Origin: Bettongia penicillata ogilbyi
Lineage: Eukaryota > Chordata > Mammalia > Diprotodontia > Potoroidae
Reading direction: 5' to 3'
Assembly (NCBI GenBank): GCA_023548195.1
Contig: JAJHZJ010000251.1
Span: 1,674,001 to 1,738,000, forward strand
DNA: 64,000 nt
The notes beneath the pieces are model-generated. The model was given only the letters and a program-made list of their open reading frames with translations, made no database searches and was not told where the DNA came from. Positions 11,353 to 22,940 of the stretch are shown here, piece after piece; position 1 is the stretch's first letter, and each line of letters begins with the position of its first letter. The position numbers and the translations under genes are program-made.

Positions 11353-12224
11353 ATAAGTCATATTTTCCTATTTTTGTTCTTTTTTATTTTTATTATAATT
11401 TTAATACATAATTTATTTTTGATTCTCAACATTCACTTCCATAATAATTTAAATTCAAAATTTTCTCTCCATCTCTCCCCACCCACCAACCAAGGACAGC
11501 ATGCACACTATCCACCCCTTCCTCCAATCTGTCCTTTCTTCTATTATCCACACTTCTTCCATCCTCCTTCCCCTCTATTTTTCTGTAGGGCCAAATAGAT
11601 TTCTGTGCTCCATTGCCTGTATAGCTTAATTTCTAGTTGCATGCTAAAACAATTTTTAACAGTCATTATTAAAGCTTTGACTTCCATATTCTCTCCCTCC
11701 CTCCCCACCCATCTTTATTGAGAAAACAAGCAATTCAACATAGGTCATATATGTGTAACAATGCAAAGCACTTCCACAATAGTTATGTTGTAAAAGATTA
11801 ACCATATTTCCCTCTCTTCTATCCTGCCCTTCATTTATTCCATTCACTCTCTTGACCTATCTTCCTAAAATAGTGTTTGCTTCTGATCATCCCTTTCCCC
11901 AATTTGCTGTTCCTTCTATTATCTTCCCTCTTCTATCCCCTTCCATCTTGCCTTCCTGCAGAGTAGAATAGATTTCTATATCCAATTGAGTGTGTGTTAT
12001 TTCCTCCACAAACAAAATTCCATGAGAATGATTTAATTATTTCCTTTCATCTCCTTCCTCTTCCCCTCCACTGTAAAAGCTTTCTTCCCTCTTTTATGTG
12101 AGATGATTTGCTATATTCTACCTCTCCCTTTCTCTTACTCCTAGTACATTCCATTCAACAGCAAATTTTATTTTCTTTAGGTATTCTCCCTTCATATTCA
12201 GCTCACCTGTGTCTTCTATCAAGG

Positions 12225-12225
<1 letters not shown>

Positions 12226-12294
<69 letters not shown>

Positions 12295-12487
12295 GGTATA
12301 TATATTTAGGTATATATATTTAGGTATATATATATATATATACATATACATACAAACACATATACACCCATGTACATATACATACCTATACATATATAAT
12401 ATACACATACATATAGACCCATACCAGACCTAGGCCCATATGGGCCTAGGTCTGGTATGGGTCTATATGTATCTATCTATATATCTA

Positions 12488-12563
<76 letters not shown>

Positions 12564-12570
12564 CCCTCTA
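12226..12570. repeat. TA arrays flanking a 66-bp perfect palindrome
   Basis: Two nearly pure (TA)n arrays (about 12232-12290 and 12496-12560) enclose mixed TA/CA sequence and, at 12407-12472, a perfect palindrome with no spacer, centred on CCCATATGGG between 12439 and 12440. I checked the mirror pairing base by base; it breaks at 12406/12473. It sits where other HAL1 copies have their CA/TG tract. Open frames of Tyr-Ile repeats here are artefacts. Confidence 0.92.
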
Positions 12571-12686
12571 ACTACCCTAATACTGAAAAAGGTCTCATGA
12601 CTTACAACTAACATCTTTCCATGTAGGAATGTAAACAGTTCAACTTTAATGAGTTCCTTAAGGCTTCTCTTTCCTGTTTGTCTTGA

Positions 12687-13784
12687 TTCTTGTATTTGAA
12701 AGTCAAATTTTCCATTCAGCTCTGGTCTTTTCAACAATAATGCTTGGAAGTCCTCTATTTCATTGAAATTCCATTTTCCTCCTGAAGTATTATACCAAAT
12801 TTTGCTGGGTAAAGAGATTCTTGTTTTGAATCCTATCTCCTTTGACTTCTGTAATATCATGTTTCAAGCCCTTTGATCCCTCAGTGTCAAAGCTGCTAAA
12901 TCCTGTGTTATCCTGATTGCATTTCCACAGTGCTTGAATTGTTTCTTTCTGGTTGCTTGCAACATTTTCTCCTTGACATGGGAATTGAAATTTGGCTACG
13001 ATATTCCTAGGAATTTTCCTTTTGAGGTGTCTTTCAGGAGGTGATTGGTGAATTCTTTTCATTTTTATTTTACCCTCTGGGTCTAGAATAGCAGGGCAAT
13101 TTTCCTTGATAATTTCTTAGAAGTTGATGTTTAGGCTTTTTCATGATCGAGTTTTCAGGTAGACCAATAATTTTTAAATTATCTCTCTTGGACCTATTTT
13201 CCAGGTCAGTTGTTCTTCCAATGAGATATTTCACATTGTCTTTTATTTTTTTCATTCTTTTGGCTTTGTTTTGTAATTTCTTGATTTCTCATAAAGTCAT
13301 TAGCTTCCATCTGCTCCATTCGAATTTATAAAGATATATTTTCTTCAGTGAGCTTTTGAACACCCTTTTCCATTTAGTTAATTCTGCTTTGTAAAGCATT
13401 CTTCTCCTCATTGGCTTTTTGAACCTCTTTTGCCATTTGAATTAGTCTATTTATAAAAGTTTTATTTTCTTCAGCATTTTTTTGGGTCTCCATTAGCACG
13501 CTATTGACTCTCTTTTCATGATTTTCTTGCATTGTTCTTATTTCTTTCCCCAATTTTTCCTCTACCTCTCTTATTTGATTTTCAATATCCTTTTTGAGCT
13601 CTTCCATTGCCTGAGACCACTGGATATTTATTCTGTAGATTTTGGATGTAAAAACCTATACTTTGGTGTCTTTCTTCATCTGATGGCATGCTTTTTTCTT
13701 CCTCACCCAAAAGGGGGGAAGAAAATATCTGTTCGCCAAGAAAGTAACCTTGTATAGTCTTATTTTTTCTCCATTTTGGGGCAT
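12687..13784 (-). pseudogene. HAL1 ORF1, multiply broken (copy 2)
   Basis: Frames in sequence show a degraded start (MPQNGEK at 13784), a coiled coil ('MEELKKDIENQIREVEEKLG'), the RRM-side block 'ENRSKRDNLKIIGLPE' and a C-terminal block ending FDFQIQES. Several frameshifts and stops separate them, so no full-length protein is possible. Order and spacing match the intact ORF1 of copy 4. Confidence 0.85.
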
Positions 13785-14459
13785 TTTCCCAGCAAGCTAC
13801 TTGACTTTTGAGTCCTTTGTCAAGTGGAGGGTATACTTTAGCGATCTGTAAGTTCTCAGTTCCTCCAGAGTTGCACAATCAAGGGAGATGAGTTATTCCT
13901 CTCCTGGTCTGAACTCTGGTCTATGAGCAAGATTCCCTCTCCAAAGCCTCAACCAGCTCCACCAGCCAGTGCTCTTCCTTACCCCATGACCACCACTCAG
14001 GACTGAGACCTAGATTAGCTGCTCGATTCCCCTAGTTGCTTTAGGCTGAGGATTCCCAAAGTGATTGTTGCTGCCATAGGTCCTTGGCTGGGGCCAGACC
14101 AGGCTCCCTTCTCACCCAGGTTAAAGAGTTTTCTTACTGAACTGTGAAGCTGTCTTTGACTTTTGTGAGTTGAGAAATCAGGGAATAAGGAACCACAGCT
14201 ACTACCTGTGATTCCACTCCCTGAGGCCTTCTCCAGCCCTGTCAGTGAAGCACCACCCAACCAAGACTGGGCTGTGCTCTGCTCTGAGCCTGGTGTGATA
14301 GACCTTTCCTGTTGGCCTCCCAGGCTGTCTTGGGCTAGAAATCTCCTTTGCTCTGTTGTTTTGTAGCTTCTGCTGCTCTTGAATTTGTTTAGAGTCATTT
14401 TTTACAAGTATTTTATGGGCTATGGGTGCAGAGCTAGAGCAAGTCCATCTTTCTACTCT

Positions 14460-14468
14460 GCCATCTTG
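14460..14468 (-). promoter_or_regulatory. YY1-like site at 5' end of HAL1 copy 2
   Basis: CAAGATGGC on the minus strand, about 12 bp inside the element's 5' end, the same place as in copies 1, 3 and 4. Confidence 0.5.
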
Positions 14469-14526
14469 GCTCTGCCCCCATAAATCATATTTTCTCCATG
14501 AAATTTAGTTTCCTCATTTGGAAAAT

Positions 14527-14770
14527 AGATATAAAGAGAGAAGTGTGGTATAGTAGATAGGTCCTTAACTTATAGACAAGACAATCTGGGTTCAAAGTCT
14601 GCTTCTAACGTCTGTATACTATTTGACTATGGGAAAGTAATTTATGTTTTCTCAGATTTGGCTTTCCCATTTGTAAAAATGGATATAATATTTATAATAT
14701 GTACCTCAAGAGTCTATTGGAAGCCTCTGAGGTAATATGTGTAATATTTTGTAAAACACAATATTAATAT
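14527..14770 (+). repeat. CORE-SINE (MAR1/MIR type)
   Basis: tRNA-like head through 'aatctgggttcaaagtctgc', then the CORE and a 'gatataatatttataatatg' region. Diverged. Confidence 0.65.
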
Positions 14771-15180
14771 GTAGTAGAAGTAACAGCAGCAGCAGAAACA
14801 GCATTAATAGTGGTGGGGGGGAAGTGGGACAAAAATTGCCAGCCAATAGCCAAATGTTTTCTATCTTGATCCTTTGGAGACATTAGATGGATCAAGATTG
14901 TCAGGATGAACATGGAGAGGATTTTAAAGAGATTTTTGAGTCCTAAGACAAATTGTAGCCTAGGGATTAGAAGTGGCACAAAGGTAGAAGCAAAGGAACT
15001 ATAATGACAGATTTAATACCTAAGGACTTTTCTGGATTGGATCTAAATCACAAAATGCACAGTTAGAAACTAAAAGTGGTTAGACCTAGCCCCCATGGGG
15101 AAGAAATTGTGTAGCTGCTGAAAGTCCATAGATGACAGTTGAGAATAGCAGAGGGCTCCCAGAGATCTGACTGACTGCAG
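14771..15180. other. Unassigned sequence
   Basis: Nothing recognised beyond a short agc-rich run at 14781-14800. Confidence 0.35.
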
Positions 15181-15184
15181 AGGA

Positions 15185-15372
15185 CCAATAACTGGCATAG
15201 AAAGCTCTTCAGTCAGAAGTCTAGGGTTCAAATTTTCCCTCTGCTATGTTACTATGTTTGTGATGTTGAGCCAAACACTTAATATTCCTGGACTTCAAAT
15301 CTCTCAACTGTAAAATGATGTGTTTGAATTAAATGTCACCTGAAGTACCCTCCAGATCTAGATATATGATCG
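15185..15372 (+). repeat. MIR/THER1-type SINE
   Basis: Head 'tagggttcaaattttccctc', then 'aactgtaaaatgatgtg' and the 3' block 'accctccagatctagatata'. Confidence 0.65.
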
Positions 15373-15915
15373 CATATCACCTAACCCATGACTGACATCA
15401 CTGACTTCACAGGCAACTGCATCAGAGAAGCACAGAAACATTCCAACTGTGACGCAGCCCTCTAAGCATGAGATTTCTTAGCTAGATATGTTCCTTATCC
15501 ATCAGTGATGGGGGAATTTGTGGGAGTAGGTACTTAACCTTGGGCATGTGGAAAGGGTAAGGTGAATGGAAATTTTCCCTTTCATTTATTTTGCTATACT
15601 ATTTAGATATTTTATTTTTTAACAAGCAGGCTTCTGGTTGGAATAGTAAGCAAAATATCAGCAAAAGCTCATGAACTGTGGTTTTATATCTGGGATAGCT
15701 TTCAGAAGGTCTGTGAACAAGAGAGAAGTACTCAGTGATATATTAGCATAATGCCATAGTTCTTGAACCATCTACTTCACAGAGCATTGTGATCAAACCT
15801 AAAGCAAAATATAAATGTGAGAGGAGATTAGATCTATCTATCCCCACACAGAAATCCCTATGCCTTGTTTAGAAAACAAATAAAAGTGAGTTTCCTCTTC
15901 ATGATGTGTATAATT
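15373..15915. other. Unassigned sequence
   Basis: No recognised feature. Confidence 0.35.
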
Positions 15916-15917
15916 GC

Positions 15918-15955
<38 letters not shown>
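15918..15955. repeat. (TA)(CA)n microsatellite
   Basis: A short TA run followed by an uninterrupted CA tract. Confidence 0.9.
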
Positions 15956-16074
15956 CAATGCATGTAGCATGGGTATATCTTCATTTGAAAGGTAGAATTA
16001 ATAGAAAGTTTGCTTAACTGGTATTATACAGAATAATTCTAAATTATGCCTTATCATTAAACATCACTAAGAAT

Positions 16075-16140
16075 GGGACAGTGTTATTACTTCCTGGTTT
16101 GTGTCTGAGGATGGATTTGAACTCAGGGTCTTTTTGACTC
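16075..16140 (-). repeat. SINE head fragment
   Basis: Contains 'ggatttgaactcagggtc', the reverse of a tRNA-derived SINE head. Confidence 0.5.
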
Positions 16141-16436
16141 CAAGCCTGGCACATGTTATCAGTCAGCACCCCAATATACACAGGGGATCTGCTATCACAG
16201 GTTCTTTGATCAGCTTCTCTAAAAGGAAAGGCAACCTCTGAAGGGTTAACAATCACTTTAATCAAGCACATGTATCATTCAGTTAGTTCAGAAAAAAAGG
16301 CAGCACCCTGAACCTCAGAGAAAATATACAGAAATTAAAAGTCAACAGACACCCTTCCAAAATGTCTGACCATTAACATACATACATCTTTACCAAAGAG
16401 GGAACATCTGGGTTTCTCAAAGCCTCAGACACAAAC
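16141..16436 (+). repeat. Unclassified dispersed repeat, copy 1 (partial)
   Basis: Begins 'cagtcagcaccccaatatac', then 'caggttctttgatc', 'gggttaacaatcactttaat', and 'aacatctgggtttctcaaag'. The same order appears at 46835-47830 and, as an inverted pair, at 27830-29110. This copy is cut by the SINE that follows. The class (LTR or DNA transposon) is not clear. Confidence 0.65.
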
Positions 16437-16600
16437 CGGTTTTATGACTCGAAGGAAGTCATTTAACCCTGTTTGCCTCTGTTTCCTCATATGTAAGATG
16501 AGCTGGACAAGGAAATGATACACCAGTATCTTTGTCAAGAAAACCCCAAAGGGCTAACAAAGAGTTAGACATGACTGAAATGACTGAACTAAAGATTTAG
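16437..16600 (+). repeat. WSINE1-like SINE, 5' truncated
   Basis: Starts within the 'gaaggaagtcatttaaccct' block and keeps the tail 'accagtatctttgtcaagaa' plus 'gttagacatgactgaaatga'. Confidence 0.75.
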
Positions 16601-16712
16601 TGACTTGCCCAGATGACACAATTAATAAATATCCAAAGATGGATTTGAAATCACATCTCCTAACTCCTGATAAAAATCTCTATCTGTTGTATCATCTACC
16701 TGTCTTATTATT
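16600..16712 (-). repeat. SINE fragment (MIR type)
   Basis: 'gtgacttgcccagatgacac' and 'ggatttgaaatcacatctcc' are the reversed body and head of a MIR/MAR1 SINE. Confidence 0.6.
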
Positions 16713-17279
16713 TTAAGGAGATGTGTAGAATGACTGCAACAATATAAGGAGTAGGGGGAATCAAAAATAAGAAAGTAAACTGAATGCCTCAATGGAATAG
16801 TAACTGACTAATCTTGGTCCCAAAGAGAGATGAGAAAATTAACCTCCCTGCCTTCTTTCATAAGTGGAATACTATGAGATGTGGGAACATCACCCATACT
16901 TTCAGACTTGGTTGATTTGGGTTTTTTTAACTGTTATTGAACTTTCCCCATCTGTCTCCTTTTCTCTTTCTCAATTCTTTCTTAATTATTTGTTATAAGG
17001 CTTAACTGATTAATTTTAGGAGGAAGGAGAGGTATATTTGGAAACAAAAGTGATTTAAAATAAAAGCATATAAATAGAATTTTTTAAAAAGAATTTAAAA
17101 GTTAATTTAAAAGATATTTTGTATATAGTCCTCTTCTCCATGAAGAACTGGATACCTTACTCTTGAAACTATTCCCAAATTAATTTATTGATCCTTTTAT
17201 GGTTGAAAAGATATGAGACTTTGTACTTTATTTCCACTTCCTCCTCATGCCGAAATCCTTTGAAGGAAAATACACTTTA
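16713..17279. other. Unassigned AT-rich sequence
   Basis: No gene or repeat recognised. Confidence 0.35.
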
Positions 17280-17830
17280 GGAAAGGCAAAGTTGGGAAAG
17301 GATTATATTGCATGAAGGGGAGTGGCTTCTGTGAGAGAAAAGTGGAATGTTGAATTCAAAGGAGTAGATAGCAGTCCAGTTTGTCTGGAACCATATGCTG
17401 CATGAAGAGGAATAATATCAAATATGATTAGAGAAGTACGTTGGAGCAGATTGAAAAAGGACTTCAATGAAAATAATGTTTTTAAGCAATAGTGAGGCCC
17501 TGAAAGTTCCTCATTAAGAAGCAAATACATTTGAGGAAAGAAAATAATTTGGAAAATTTATGGGGAATTGAGTCAATAGGAAAGAGACTAGAATCAGGAA
17601 TACATACCAGGAAGTTGTTACAACACTTAAGTTAATATGGTGGCTAATGGAAAGAAGGTGTCAGAAATATAATGTAGATAGAACCAATGAGATTTGCAAA
17701 CTAATAGAACATGGGATATTAAGAAGAAGGAGTTCAGGATAACTCTGAGGTTATGATTCTTCATGATTTTGAGGACATTGGTACCCTAAAAAGAAATAGG
17801 CAAATTTGGAGATGGAATATAATTTATCTC
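17280..17830 (+). repeat. Ancient unclassified interspersed repeat, copy A
   Basis: Blocks such as 'aagagactagaatcaggaat', 'aggaagttgttacaacac' and 'ggataactctgaggttatga' match, in order, a family I recognise from mammalian genomes but cannot name. A second copy is at 43410-44330. Confidence 0.45.
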
Positions 17831-17859
17831 CCATTCAGGAGGTAAAGAACCATTCCTCT

Positions 17860-18290
17860 TGTGACATGATTTGAAGCCACCTTATTCTCAGTTGCTTTAA
17901 CTGATGACCCTCTATATCGTCAAGGTTGATTTTAAAATAAAGTTCTTAGGAATGGGCACATTATTTTACCTGTGGTCTGAGCATTGCAGAATGCAATGAG
18001 ACCTGATCCATTTTGGACACTATATGCAGCCTAAGGTTGTGTTACCTTTTTAACTGCTGTTTCTTCACTCTAGTGACTTACAAGTATGTTGAGGGCTATA
18101 AAAACCTACAGGTCTTTTTTCACATAACCTGGTTTTCCTCATGTGGGACTACTGTAATTGATATTTTCAAACTTGAATATATGATACCACATGTGGCTCT
18201 ATTTAGTCCCATTTTGTTGGTTTCAATCCATCATTTGAGTAAGTTGGGACCTTTCTGAGATAATTTATCTCTTTGAAATATACCTGGAGC
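17860..18290 (-). repeat. L3/CR1-type LINE fragment
   Basis: In order: 'cattattttacctgtggtct', 'gcagaatgcaatgagacctg', 'gcagcctaaggttgtgttac', and 'acaggtcttttttcacataa', all blocks of the antisense CR1/L3 3' region. Confidence 0.7.
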
Positions 18291-18970
18291 TGTCATCTAT
18301 TGACTTTTGGACCAAAGTGATGGTAATGTTTTTGGATAGTGCATTTGGGCCAATGATTCTTGTGACAGCTTCCCTTTGTTTAGTCCCTGACAAAGTAATA
18401 CATGATTCTGAAATATTTACAATAAGAAACCCATTATGTTTTCATTAAAATCATAATAAAGTACAACTGTCAAAGAACACAAACAACAAAGGAGCTATTT
18501 CTGATAATACAACATGGTAAATTCCCTTCAAGAGAAATCAAGACGCCCACTGTTCTTTAGCTGTGTCTATTTTCTGAGACTAGATCTGTTGAGAATTTCA
18601 TTTCATGAAAACTTATAGAGCTCATTATGGATAGTCCATCTCTAGAATACTACATAAATAAATAGTGACTTCCAGCTGCATCAAAAGAGATTTTTTTGAT
18701 TGAAAGCAAAATTTCCAAAATTGCATTTTGAATCTAAGGAGATATGACTAGGGACAATTGTAAGAAAATATGAAGGTGAGCTCCCTGATTATTCACTCAC
18801 TGATGCCACTCAGGGTATGATTCTATCTCTGAGATAGGACAGAGTAACTTAGGGAGTGTATAAAGAGGATAGTGAAAAGTCCTGGGGCTGAAAATCAGAG
18901 GATTAGAGAGATTGTCCTGTGTAACAGAGGATAATGCCACTTAGTGTTTCAGTGAAATTGGGTTATGTAT
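18291..18970. other. Unassigned sequence
   Basis: No recognised feature. Confidence 0.35.
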
Positions 18971-18974
18971 TTAC

Positions 18975-19160
18975 TGGATCCCTAAGGCAATATGATATAG
19001 TCAACAAAGAACACAGTATATGGAATCAGAAATCCTGGGTTCATATCTTAGCTCTGATGCTCATAACCTGTGTGACCATGGGTGGGTCAGTCACTATACC
19101 TAGCTAGACCACAGTCTCTTCAACTGTAAAATGGCTGGCTTTAATTAGATGCAACATAAG
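18975..19160 (+). repeat. MIR-type CORE-SINE
   Basis: Head through 'aatcctgggttcatatctta', then 'cctgtgtgaccatgggtggg' and 'ttcaactgtaaaatggctgg'. Confidence 0.75.
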
Positions 19161-19161
19161 A

Positions 19162-19345
19162 TCATAGATCGTGAACTTGAAGGGACCTCAGAAGCTATCT
19201 ACTTCAACTTTCTCATTTTAAAAATAAGGAACTAAATCTCAAGAAATTTAAATTACTTGCCCAAGGTCATAAACACGGCAAACATCAGTGGAAGAGTTTG
19301 AACCCATGTTTTCTGGCTCCAGAGTAAGCTTTCTTTCCATTATTT
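19162..19345 (-). repeat. MIR/THER1-type SINE
   Basis: 'atcatagatcgtgaacttga', 'agggacctcagaagctatct', then 'gcccaaggtcataaacac' and 'gagtttgaacccatgttttc'. It abuts the previous SINE head-on. Confidence 0.75.
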
Positions 19346-19489
19346 GATGTACTACTCTCAGTATTTTTTATCTGTAAATCCATGAGTTTATAAGCTAGTA
19401 TCCAACATCTCACACCTCAAAGTGTCATGTTCTTATTTGCATTCCTGACAGGGTGTCTATGTTCCTCCTGTAGGGACGTGTTCCTTTTA

Positions 19490-20040
19490 ATGTACCCTTA
19501 ATTTTTTTCAATGAAACATTAAATTTCTTTCCTTCCCATCTGAGAAAGCAAAGCAAATCAAAACCTTGGTTACAATTATTCATAATAAAAAAAAACCCAA
19601 ATTCCTACATTGATCATGCTTAAAAAAATGTATATATCATCCAGTGTTGTGAGTTCAATACCTCTCCCTAAAATGTGGTGGGCAGGATTCTTCATCATAG
19701 GTTGCCAGTAATATTAGTTGGCCCTTGCATTAATATTTTCATAGTACTCTGCAATACCATTTCTGGCCTGTATCCCAGTGAAATTAAAAAAAAAAGAGGA
19801 AAAAAAACTCACACCTGCAAAAATACTTATAATAGCTCTTTTTATAGTGACAAAAATGGAAGTTAAGAAGGATACTCATCAATTGAAAAATGACTGAACA
19901 AATTATGTTTATGAATGTAATGGAATATTGTTACGTTATAAGAAATGAGGAACAAGACGGTTTCTGAGAAAGTTGGGAAGACTTTTATGAACTGATATAA
20001 AGGGAAGTGTGTAGAACTAGAAGAACAATTTATTGTTCTA
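19490..20040 (-). mobile_element. L1 3' fragment with inverted 5' part
   Basis: 19490-19620 reads as antisense marsupial L1 3' UTR (compare 35170-35345; shared 'ctacatt.atcatg'). 19750-20040 reads as the sense-strand ORF2 3' region: 'tataatagctctttttatag', 'gaatgtaatggaatattgtt', 'tatgaactgatataaaggga'. Opposite orientations inside one insert fit a 5' inversion. No open frame of note. Confidence 0.6.
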
Positions 20041-20503
20041 TTATTAGTCCCACCCTCAGCATTGTCTTACTTCTCCCTTTCCTAATGATGACACTGTTGC
20101 CCTCTAGTTACACTATTGTCACACATTCCAGTCTCACACTCCCCAAACTCAGAGTAGAATCAACATTTATGAGTTCTGTCAATCAATTTTAAACTCAAGA
20201 TTATTTCATGGCCAACTTCATCTGTGGAACTGCTAGAATATTCTAAGTCAGATTTTGTGTCTCTGTAAACTTGTCTTCCACAGGCTTATTCTGACACTTC
20301 ATTACAGCATAAAAGTGAGACTGAGGTCTGTCGGGCTTGGATAGAACACAAATTCTGGTGATTTCTACCATGATAGAAAGGCTTTGACTTTACAACTAGC
20401 CATGAGCTATACTTGCTTTCCAAAGAAGAGCATCTTCGAGTATGGAGATTGGCCAGCAGAATTATGAATGAATAAAAAATTCTTCAGACATAACAACCTT
20501 GAA
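20041..20503. other. Unassigned sequence
   Basis: No feature recognised. Confidence 0.35.
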
Positions 20504-20504
20504 A

Positions 20505-20735
20505 CAAATTAAATATTTTATATTAATATTAAAATATGTTAATTATATTATTATACTAATATATAAATATAATATATAAATATAATTTATTTATTAATAA
20601 AATAAATATAAAAATAATAAAATATAAAATAGATAAAAATAAAAAATAATTAATATATAAATATGATATATAAATATAGTATATAAATAATATATAAAAT
20701 ATTTTATATTAATTAATATTGTATATCAATTGATA
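20505..20735. repeat. AT-only low-complexity tract
   Basis: Irregular tata/aaata repeats, almost free of G and C for about 230 bp. Confidence 0.9.
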
Positions 20736-20739
20736 CTGA

Positions 20740-21262
20740 ATGGTCTTCTTTCATGTCTGCAGTGACAGCAACAGAAGGTGCTAAAAATGATGAATTTTAG
20801 AGAAAAAGATTAACGTAATATTTAATGTTCTAAATATGAGGCCCCTTTTCCAGTGACCAAAAAAGAGACACCCTAATAGGGAAAGTTAATGATAATTATC
20901 TTAACATTCTCTTTATTATTTGGAAAATCCAATGAAGGAATTATCAGGCTAGGGTATAGCATATTTCCAAAGGGCAATAGAAAACATCCAATGAGATATT
21001 TAGCCTTTTCTCATTTCAGTGTGCAAGAAAATTATTTGTGAAAAACACACAAAAATGTTTGTAACTTATGCACTATTTATTAAGGAGGAAGAAGGGAAAT
21101 TATGTGAAAAAAGTGATGACTTGCAAAATTAAAACACAAATTTGGATGCAATTTCTTTCATGCAAATGTGACCATGGATGAGGGTATCATAAAAATTTGT
21201 TGAAAATTTGATTTAGGAATAAGAAATATCTCTTCTTCAAGTAAAGAATAACAAAGTAGAGT
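20740..21262. other. Unassigned sequence before HAL1 copy 3
   Basis: No recognised feature. Confidence 0.35.
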
Positions 21263-21278
21263 CAAAGGGGGGTAGCGT

Positions 21279-21287
21279 CAAGATGGC
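21279..21287 (+). promoter_or_regulatory. YY1-like site at 5' end of HAL1 copy 3
   Basis: CAAGATGGC, 13 bp inside the element start. Confidence 0.5.
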
Positions 21288-21846
21288 AGGGAAACAGCAC
21301 ACACTTTCTAGACAGCTCCTGCCAAGCGCAGCCCAAAACCTTTAAAAAAAATGGCTCTAAGCAAATTCTGGAGTTGCAGAATCCACAGAATGATGGAGTG
21401 AAGCAAATCTCCAGCACAACAGAGCCTGGAATGTCACCAAGAAGTGTCTATCATGCACCATGCTAGGAACAGAGCACTATCCAGCATGGGCCCCGCTGCC
21501 ACAGACAGGACCTGAGCAGGTCTTGGGGAGACTGAATCTCTCACACCTGTAGTGGTTTCCAGACTACATGACCCCAAAACGCTGAGGATAAATTGAAAGA
21601 TTAGTGAGAAAAGTCTGTGGGATCAGTGCAGGGGAGTGTTGTGGTCCAGCCTCTGACCCAGGGCAGCAGAAGGGAGAGAGGGCAGAGGAACCCACAGCAC
21701 TCACAGCAGCAACAGGGACAGCTGCAGCCACTGTTTCTGGAGCTCTAGGCCAACAGATTGTGAGGGCATCCAGCGGTAAGCAGCGTACCCTTCACCCCTG
21801 ATAGAAGCAGAGAACTACCTTGACAAAGAGCTTGAAAGTCAAGAAA

Positions 21847-22940
21847 ATGACTGAGAAAATGAGTAAAAACTGGAAAAAACAATCAGATTTTAGAATCTTA
21901 CTTTGGTGACAAGGAAGGCCAAAGCATGCAAATAGAAAAAAAAAAAAAAAAGTCAAAGCTCCTGCGTCCAAAGGTTCCAAGAAAATATGAATTGATCTCA
22001 GGCCATGGAAGAGCTCAAAAATGTTTTTGAAAATTAAAAAAGAGAAGTAGAGCAAAAATTGGGAATAGGAATGAGAGTGATGCAAGACAATCATGAAGAA
22101 AGAGTCAACGGCTTGTTAAAGGAGACCCCAAAAATGCTGAAGAAAATAACATCTTTAAAAATATGCTAACCCAACTGGCAAAAGAGATCCAAAAAGTCAA
22201 TGAGGGAAAGAATGCTTTAAAAAGCAGAACTAGTCAAATGGAAAAGCAGGTTCAAAAGCTCACTGAAGAAAATAGACCTTTAAAAATTGGAATGGAATAG
22301 ATGGAACCTAATGACTTTATGAGAAACCAAGAAATTACAAAACCAAACCAAAAGAATGAAAACATGGAAGATAATGTGAAATATCTCACTGGAAAAACAA
22401 CTGACCTTAAAAATAGATCCAGGAGACACAGTTTAAAAATTATGAGACTACCTGAAAACCATGATCAAAAGAAGAGCCTAGGCATCATCTTTCATGAATT
22501 TATCAAGGAAAACTGCCCTGATATTCTAGAACCATATGGTAAAATAAATATTGAAAGAATCTACTGTAATCTCCTGAAAGATCTGAAAAGAAAAACTCCT
22601 AGAAATATTGTAACCACATTCCATAGCTCTCCAGTCAAGGAAAAAAATATTGCAAGTAGTCAGAAAGAAACCATTTGAGTATTGTGGAAATACAATCAGG
22701 ATAATAAAAGATCTAGCAACTTCTACATTAAGTGATCAAAATGCTTGGAATATGAGATTACAGAAGTCAGGGGAGCTAGGACTAAAACAAATAATCACCC
22801 ACCCAGCAAAACCGAGTATAATACTTCAAGGGAAAAAATGGTCGTTCAATGAAATAAAGAACTCTCAAGCATTTTTGATTAAAAGACCAAAACCGAATAG
22901 AAAATTTGACTTTCAAACACAAGAATCAAGAGAAGCATGA
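21847..22940 (+). pseudogene. HAL1 ORF1, broken (copy 3)
   Basis: Degraded ORF1. The N-terminal and coiled-coil part (to about 22300) has stops and frameshifts. The C-terminal half survives as two overlapping frames, 22301-22678 (TTDLKNRSRRHSLKIMRLPE block) and 22650-22940 (CGNTIRIIKDLATSTL block, ending KFDFQTQESREA), separated by a frameshift near 22660. The order matches copy 4's ORF1. Confidence 0.85.

Larger units (their letters stand above)
11369..14479 (-). mobile_element. HAL1 copy 2, full length, degraded
   Basis: ORF1-only element on the minus strand. The 5' end reads on + as 'gccatcttggctctgccccc' to 14479, and the 3' end lies in the T-rich start at 11369. Flanks 'ATAAgTCATATTTT' (from 11353) and 'ATAAaTCATATTTT' (from 14480) form a target-site duplication with one mismatch. 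The 5' UTR (about 13785-14479) differs clearly from copies 1 and 4, so this is another, older subfamily. The 3' UTR is expanded by a TA array (12226-12570). Confidence 0.82.

Noticed and set aside
12108..12323. Frame encoding Tyr-Ile repeats
   Set aside because: Product of a (TA)n microsatellite.
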